From positions 1-64,000 of the forward strand of contig JAFZRY010000026.1 in NCBI GenBank assembly GCA_017619615.1: a DNA stretch of 64,000 nt, read 5' to 3'. Below are positions 59,895 to 64,000 of this stretch, in pieces. The notes under the pieces were generated by a model. The model made no database searches and had not been told where the DNA came from. It saw only the letters and a program-made list of their open reading frames with translations. A program made the position numbers and the translations under genes. The stretch is from Lachnospiraceae bacterium (GTDB lineage Bacteria; Bacillota; Clostridia; Lachnospirales; Lachnospiraceae). How positions within the stretch are numbered: the stretch's first letter is position 1; every line of letters begins with the position of its first letter.

Positions 59895-61187
59895 ATGACG
59901 AAAACAGCATCTTACGGGGAGATTCGCGGAAAACGGCTGGCTGTGATCGGCGGCAACAATATCATGCAGGAGGTCAGCGAATTTGCCAGGGCGAACGGGC
60001 TGACTGTCGCGACGTTCGCAAAATCACCCCGGTCCGCCGGCCACCGCTTCAGCGACGAGCCGTATTATGTCGACTGCAAGGATCCGGCTGTCATGCTTCC
60101 GCTCCTCCGGGAGAAGAACATCGACGGAGTCCTCGCGTTTTCGGGGGAAAAACTGCTGCGGCAGAACGTGGGATGGCTCAGCCGGAGCGGGTATCATTAC
60201 TACTGCACGGAAACGCAGTGGGACATTCTGATGAACAAGCGGCACTTCAAGGAATATGCTGCCCGCTTCGGCATCCCGGCCGTTCCGGAATATCCCGTCG
60301 ACACGGAGCGCTGCACCGCGGAACCCGGCCGCTATCCCGTAGCGGTCAAACCGGCGGACAACGGCGGCTCGTCCGGCGTTTCGATCTGTCCGGACCGGGA
60401 AAGCCTGACGCAGGCGATCCGCCTGGCACTGGAGAATTCGGCGACGGGAGAGGTGCTCTGCGAAAAATTTCTGGAGGGCGATTACTTCCAGTTTGAAGTC
60501 TGGATGCAGGACGGGCAGGCCTTCTTCCCCTACGTCAAGGAGCGGATCTTTTATCCCCCGATCGGCAATCTGCCGACGCAGCCCTATATAGACATCTACC
60601 CTTCCTCCGCGAAGGACCTCGTCGCGGACCGTCTCTTTGCCGGGACGGAAGCGATGCTGGGCGAACTGGGCGTCAGGAACGGTTCCTGCATGTTCCAGGG
60701 AATCATCGAGGACGGTATCCCGTATATCATGGATGTAGCGTTCCGCCTGAGCGGGGGGATGGATTTCAAAGTCGTGCGCGAAGAGACCGGCGTCGACCTG
60801 ATCGCGTCACACATCCTGCTGGCGCTGACCGGCCGGTTCGGGGGCGATCTTGCCGCGCTGCGGGAGCCCTGGAAGCAGTGCTATGCGATCGTCTGCATCG
60901 GCCTGAAGAACGGAAGGATCGCCTCCTTTGAGGGCCTGGACGCCATCGCGGAAAAGCCGTGGGTGTTCGACTGCTTTACGCATTATAAGCCAGGCGACAC
61001 GATCACTTCTTCGGGCAGGTTCTCCCAGACCGCCGTACGGCTGTTTCTGAAAGCGGAGAGCAGAGAAAAACTGGGAGACTATGTCGGCGAGATCGCGAAG
61101 CTGCTGGACGTGAAAAATGAGGACGGCGAAAGTATGCTGCTGCCGTATCCGGAAGGGGTCTTCCCCGCCGGGGACGGCCGCGGATAA
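59895..61187 (+). CDS. ATP-grasp carboxylate-amine ligase, 430 aa
   Basis: N-terminal pre-ATP-grasp fold (RGKRLAVIGGNNIMQEVSEF), ATP-binding VAVKPADNGGSSGVSICPDR, and a metal-binding acidic/arginine stretch YIMDVAFRLSGGMDF. Family members activate a carboxylate as acyl phosphate and join it to an amine, as in carbamoyl-phosphate synthase or D-Ala-D-Ala ligase. The C-terminal ~100 residues (GLKNGRIASFEGLDAIAEK) resemble the extra domain of CarB-like peptide ligases. It is 19 bp after the first ATP-grasp gene and 13 bp before the aspartase-family gene, so one operon; it may use aspartate or a related amine as a substrate. Confidence 0.85.
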   Translation: MTKTASYGEIRGKRLAVIGGNNIMQEVSEFARANGLTVATFAKSPRSAGHRFSDEPYYVDCKDPAVMLPLLREKNIDGVLAFSGEKLLRQNVGWLSRSGYHYYCTETQWDILMNKRHFKEYAARFGIPAVPEYPVDTERCTAEPGRYPVAVKPADNGGSSGVSICPDRESLTQAIRLALENSATGEVLCEKFLEGDYFQFEVWMQDGQAFFPYVKERIFYPPIGNLPTQPYIDIYPSSAKDLVADRLFAGTEAMLGELGVRNGSCMFQGIIEDGIPYIMDVAFRLSGGMDFKVVREETGVDLIASHILLALTGRFGGDLAALREPWKQCYAIVCIGLKNGRIASFEGLDAIAEKPWVFDCFTHYKPGDTITSSGRFSQTAVRLFLKAESREKLGDYVGEIAKLLDVKNEDGESMLLPYPEGVFPAGDGRG

Positions 61188-61200
61188 AAAGGAGAAGATC

Positions 61201-62586
61201 GTGTTCAGAACGGAAAAAGACGGGCTGGGGGAAAAACAGCTGCCGGCAGAGGCGCTTTACGGGATCCACAGCCTGCGGGCGAAAGAAAACTTCCCCATTT
61301 CGGGCAGAGAGATGGACAGAGAATTTATCCGGGCCGTCATTGAGATCAAGAAAGCGGCTGCGGCCGTCAACGGAAGAAACGGCAGCCTGACCGCCGGACA
61401 GGCAGAAGCCATCATCTTTGCCTGCGATGAATTGCTGGCCGGAAAGCACCGGGACGCGTTTATCGTGGACACTATGCAGGGCGGGGCAGGAACGTCTGCC
61501 AACATGAACGTCAACGAGGTGATCGCGAATCTGGCGGTTTCCTATCTGGGCGGGATGTACGGCGATTATTCGCTCATCCACCCGATCGACCACGTCAATA
61601 TGTACCAGTCCACCAACGACGTGATCCCGACGGCGGGGCGCATCGCCGTATACCGGAAATGCGGGCGGCTGTTGGAAACGCTCGGGGAACTCAGAGAGGC
61701 GCTGGCGCGGAAAGCGTCGGAGTTTGAAAATATCCTGAAAGTAGGCAGAACGCAGCTGCAGGACGCGGTCCCCATGAGTTTCGGCCAGGGATTTTGCGCC
61801 TATGCTTCCATGATCTCCCGGAGCATGGAGCAGCTTGCGCATGCTGCCGAAGCCATGCAGAGGGTCAATCTGGGCGCGACGGCGATCGGGACAGCGATCA
61901 ACGCATCGGAGATGTATTTCGATCAGATCGTCAGGCAGGTCTCCGCGGAGTGCGGGATCGGGCTGACCCGTTACGAGGACCTGTTTGACGGTACGCAGAA
62001 TGCGGATGATTTCGCCTCCGTTTCTTCTGCGGTCAAAGTGTGCGCTATCAAACTTTCCAAAATGGCCAGCGATCTGAGACTGCTTTCCAGCGGGCCCGAG
62101 TCCGGTTTCGGGGAACTGCATCTGCCTGCGAAGCAGAGCGGCTCTTCGATCATGCCCGGCAAGATCAATCCGGTTCTGCCGGAAGCGCTGAACCAGGCGG
62201 CTTTTCTCGTGGTGGGGCACGATCTGACCGTTACACAGGCGGTCGAGGCCGGCCAGCTGGAACTGAACGCTTTCCTGCCGGTCATCCTGTTCCAGCTGTT
62301 TGAGGAGATCGATATTCTCAGCAATGCTGTGGCGGCTTTCACGGAGAACTGCGTGAAGGGCATCACGGTCAATGAAACGACCTGCCGCGAAGATATCGCC
62401 CGATGCTTTAGTATCGCCACCGCCCTGAATCCGGCGATCGGATATGATAAGAGCACAGAGATCGTCAAGAAGTCGAGGCAGACGGGAAAGTCCGTTGCCG
62501 AAGTAGCCCGCAGCGAGAGCGGACTGAGTGAGGAAGAACTGAGCAGTTTGCTGGATCCTTATATATTGGCTAAAAAACAGGAGTGA
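61201..62586 (+). CDS. aspA: Aspartate ammonia-lyase (aspartase/fumarase family), 461 aa
   Basis: A GTG start 5 bp after AAGGAG. Contains GTSANMNVNEVIANLA, the substrate segment HVNMYQSTNDVIPTA, VGRTQLQDAVPMSFGQ (TQ rather than TH, the aspartase rather than fumarase pattern) and the mobile loop signature SGSSIMPGKINPVLPEA. The expected reaction is aspartate to fumarate plus ammonia, reversible. The Tyr in VNMYQSTND replaces the usual small residue, so a bulkier or altered substrate cannot be excluded. Its place in an ATP-grasp operon suggests biosynthesis. Confidence 0.88.
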   Translation: MFRTEKDGLGEKQLPAEALYGIHSLRAKENFPISGREMDREFIRAVIEIKKAAAAVNGRNGSLTAGQAEAIIFACDELLAGKHRDAFIVDTMQGGAGTSANMNVNEVIANLAVSYLGGMYGDYSLIHPIDHVNMYQSTNDVIPTAGRIAVYRKCGRLLETLGELREALARKASEFENILKVGRTQLQDAVPMSFGQGFCAYASMISRSMEQLAHAAEAMQRVNLGATAIGTAINASEMYFDQIVRQVSAECGIGLTRYEDLFDGTQNADDFASVSSAVKVCAIKLSKMASDLRLLSSGPESGFGELHLPAKQSGSSIMPGKINPVLPEALNQAAFLVVGHDLTVTQAVEAGQLELNAFLPVILFQLFEEIDILSNAVAAFTENCVKGITVNETTCREDIARCFSIATALNPAIGYDKSTEIVKKSRQTGKSVAEVARSESGLSEEELSSLLDPYILAKKQE

Positions 62587-62598
62587 AAAAGAAGTATT

Positions 62599-63588
62599 AT
62601 GGGAAAGAAAAAAGACGAAGTCGTGATATCGCTGTCGGACCTGGAGGCGGCGGAGCAGATCCCGGGGATCAGTGAAAAGGACCTGGAAGCCATCGCGGCG
62701 CAGACCGGGACGTCTCCCGAGGAGACCCGGAGCGTGCTGAGCTCCGCGCTGGGCCTGCTGGCGGGCGGCGGCGCCCAGAACAATAACAGCAATGCGGCCG
62801 GCTCGCTCCTGGGAGCGCTGGCAGGCGGCAATAATGCGGGCGGCAATGCCGGCGCGGGCAATCTGCTTCTGTCCCTGCTGGGCAGCAGCGGGCAGCAGAC
62901 CGTATCGCAGAACAGCGGCGTGAACCAGAACAGTTCCAACAGTATCCTGAGCCTGGCAGCCCCGCTGCTGCTGAACTCGCTGACGGGCAATAATGCGTCT
63001 TCGGGGACGCAGCAGAACCAGACGGCGCAGGCGCAGAATGCGTCGGAGCAGCAGGGCGGCGGTCTGTTGGGCGGCCTGCTGGGCGGTCTGTTCGGCGGCG
63101 GTTCGGGCTCCTCGTCCGGCAGTACGGCGCAGACGCAGCAGAGCAGCCAGCAGAGCCAGGGCGGAGGCCTGTTGAGCGGTCTGGGCTCCCTGCTGGGCGG
63201 CCTGGTTTCCACGGATACTTCGGCCGAGCAGGCGGAAGAGGAGGCGGCGTCCGCGACGACGACAACTTCCGGCAAGAAGAAAAAGAAACCCGCGTCTTCC
63301 GCGAAGAAACCGGCTTCCGGGAAGAAGACGGAGTCAGGCAAGAAGACGAATTCGGCCAAGAAGAAAACCGACTCCGCCAAGAAGACAGAGTCGGGCAAGA
63401 AGACGGAATCGGGCAAGAAGACCGAGTCCGGAAAGAAGACTGAGTCCGGCAAAAAGACGAATTCGGCCAAGAAGAAAACCGACTCCGCCAAGAAGACAGA
63501 GTCGGGCAAGAAGACTGACACCGGCAAGAAAACCACGACCGGCAAGAAGATCACATCCGCCTCGGACGCAAAAAAGCCGAAAAAGTGA
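62599..63588 (+). CDS. DUF937-like protein with histone-H1-like Lys-rich tail, 329 aa
   Basis: Residues 1-220 are Gly/Ser/Gln-rich with DUF937-like helices and share QTVSQ and SNSILSLAAP-type motifs with the protein at 29491. Residues ~225-329 are almost only Lys, Ser, Thr, Glu and Ala (repeats of SGKKTESGKKT and NSAKKKTDSAKK), like the tails of histone H1 or bacterial Hc1/AlgP-type proteins, which bind nucleic acids. The DNA of the tail contains an exact duplication of ~60 bp displaced by 111 bp (from 63348 and 63459). Start ATG has only a weak, distant AGGAG. Whether it is cotranscribed with aspA (12 bp gap) is unclear. Confidence 0.75.
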   Translation: MGKKKDEVVISLSDLEAAEQIPGISEKDLEAIAAQTGTSPEETRSVLSSALGLLAGGGAQNNNSNAAGSLLGALAGGNNAGGNAGAGNLLLSLLGSSGQQTVSQNSGVNQNSSNSILSLAAPLLLNSLTGNNASSGTQQNQTAQAQNASEQQGGGLLGGLLGGLFGGGSGSSSGSTAQTQQSSQQSQGGGLLSGLGSLLGGLVSTDTSAEQAEEEAASATTTTSGKKKKKPASSAKKPASGKKTESGKKTNSAKKKTDSAKKTESGKKTESGKKTESGKKTESGKKTNSAKKKTDSAKKTESGKKTDTGKKTTTGKKITSASDAKKPKK

Positions 63589-63604
63589 TCCGCTGACCCC
63601 GCCC

Positions 63605-63675
63605 GAAACAGGGCCATTGGGGGACGGTTCCTAAATGGCAGTGCCAGAAAGAACCGTCCCTCAGTGGCCCTGTTT
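63605..63675. repeat. Family A extragenic palindrome, copy A2 (most complete)
   Basis: Arms of 25 bases (beginning AAACAGGGCCATTGGGGGAC and ending CAGTGGCCCTGTTT) match except two positions, both G-U pairs in RNA. The ~20-base loop contains the inner palindrome TGGCAGTGCCA. Confidence 0.85.
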
Positions 63676-63681
63676 GAAAGT

Positions 63682-64000
63682 TTACGGCGCGCCGTTCAGC
63701 GAGAGGAGGTATTCGCGGAATTCGCGGATCTCTTTACGGGCGGCGCGTTCTTTCAGGCAGATGAACTGGAGCGAGGCTTCGGTGCGGGGAGTCAGGGGGA
63801 CGGCGGCGACGCCGTAGTAGTCGGCGAAGGAGCGGGGACCGAGGATCAGGCCCTTGCCGCCCCGCACCAGCCGCATGACGGTATCGATGCCGTCGGAGCG
63901 GTAGACGCGGCGCAGGTGGATGTCATATTTGCGGACCATTTCGCGCAGGAGGCGGGCTTCGGAGCTCTGCTCCAGACCGGAGATCATCGTGCTGCCTTCC
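63682..64000 (-). CDS. Partial LysR-family transcriptional regulator, C-terminal part
   Basis: The frame enters from the right window edge and ends at 63682; the ~106 visible residues are the second half of a LysR substrate-binding domain (LVRGGKGLILGPRSFADYYGV, AAVPLTPRTEASLQFICLK). The DNA-binding part is outside the window. It is convergent with the DUF937-like gene, so its target is not evident. Confidence 0.8.
   Translation of the reverse strand, partial: EGSTMISGLEQSSEARLLREMVRKYDIHLRRVYRSDGIDTVMRLVRGGKGLILGPRSFADYYGVAAVPLTPRTEASLQFICLKERAARKEIREFREYLLSLNGAP

Noticed and set aside
61201-62586. Fumarase class II instead of aspartase
   Set aside because: The motif GRTQLQDAVPM with Gln, rather than GRTHLQDATP, follows the aspartase pattern.

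Overview
The window looks like a stretch of chromosome from a high-GC member of the Clostridia (Bacillota). The evidence is the gene order of one long S10-spc-alpha ribosomal operon that includes rpsD, rpoA and rplQ, a zinc-type S14, AAGGAGG ribosome binding sites, and lipoprotein and surface genes with Thr/Pro-rich linkers. Ribosomal protein L17 carries an internal extension of a kind I associate with Lachnospiraceae, so a gut or rumen Lachnospiraceae relative is my best guess. No rRNA, tRNA, CRISPR array, insertion sequence or prophage is visible.

Left part (1-31 kb): the 3' end of a tandem-repeat surface protein; an unknown gene; a zinc-ribbon membrane protein; an aldo/keto reductase with two 4Fe-4S clusters; an SPFH / ribbon-helix-helix / ABC-transporter block; a sigma factor translationally coupled to a membrane von Willebrand factor A protein; and a complete histidine-degradation set. 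hutU-hutI-hutH face right and ftcD-fchA face left, so together they take histidine to glutamate and 5,10-methenyl-THF. After hut come a gamma-glutamyltransferase lipoprotein, diaminopropionate ammonia-lyase, a large Thr/Pro-linker lipoprotein, a deoxyribosyltransferase-like/CPCC fusion, a small membrane-anchored protein with a possible toxin-like C-terminus, a SpoIIE-type phosphatase and a DUF937-like protein.

Middle (31-40.5 kb): a BlaI-type repressor with two similar 17-bp operator candidates, overlapping a 1,804-residue M56/BlaR1-like membrane protease whose extracellular part is internally duplicated. Then come an alanyl-tRNA editing protein, a DUF2807 lipoprotein, an unknown gene and a PAP2 phosphatase.

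Right part (40.6-64 kb): a structured leader followed by the ribosomal operon from rpsJ to rplQ, with secY, adk, map, infA and rpmJ inside it and a probable internal promoter before rpmJ. It ends in a clear terminator. Beyond it are a leucine-rich-repeat/Ig-like surface protein and, divergently, an operon of two ATP-grasp enzymes plus an aspartase-family lyase and a DUF937-like protein with a histone-H1-like Lys-rich tail. A partial LysR-type regulator closes the window.

Two families of extragenic palindromes are scattered between genes: one built on GGGGACGGTTCC and one on CCGTTGAAACAACGG. Most intergenic gaps also contain a sigma-A-like promoter with 17-bp spacing. The candidates most worth following up are the ATP-grasp/aspartase operon, the duplicated M56 sensor, the S10 leader RNA and the GATATC operator before the SPFH/RHH genes.
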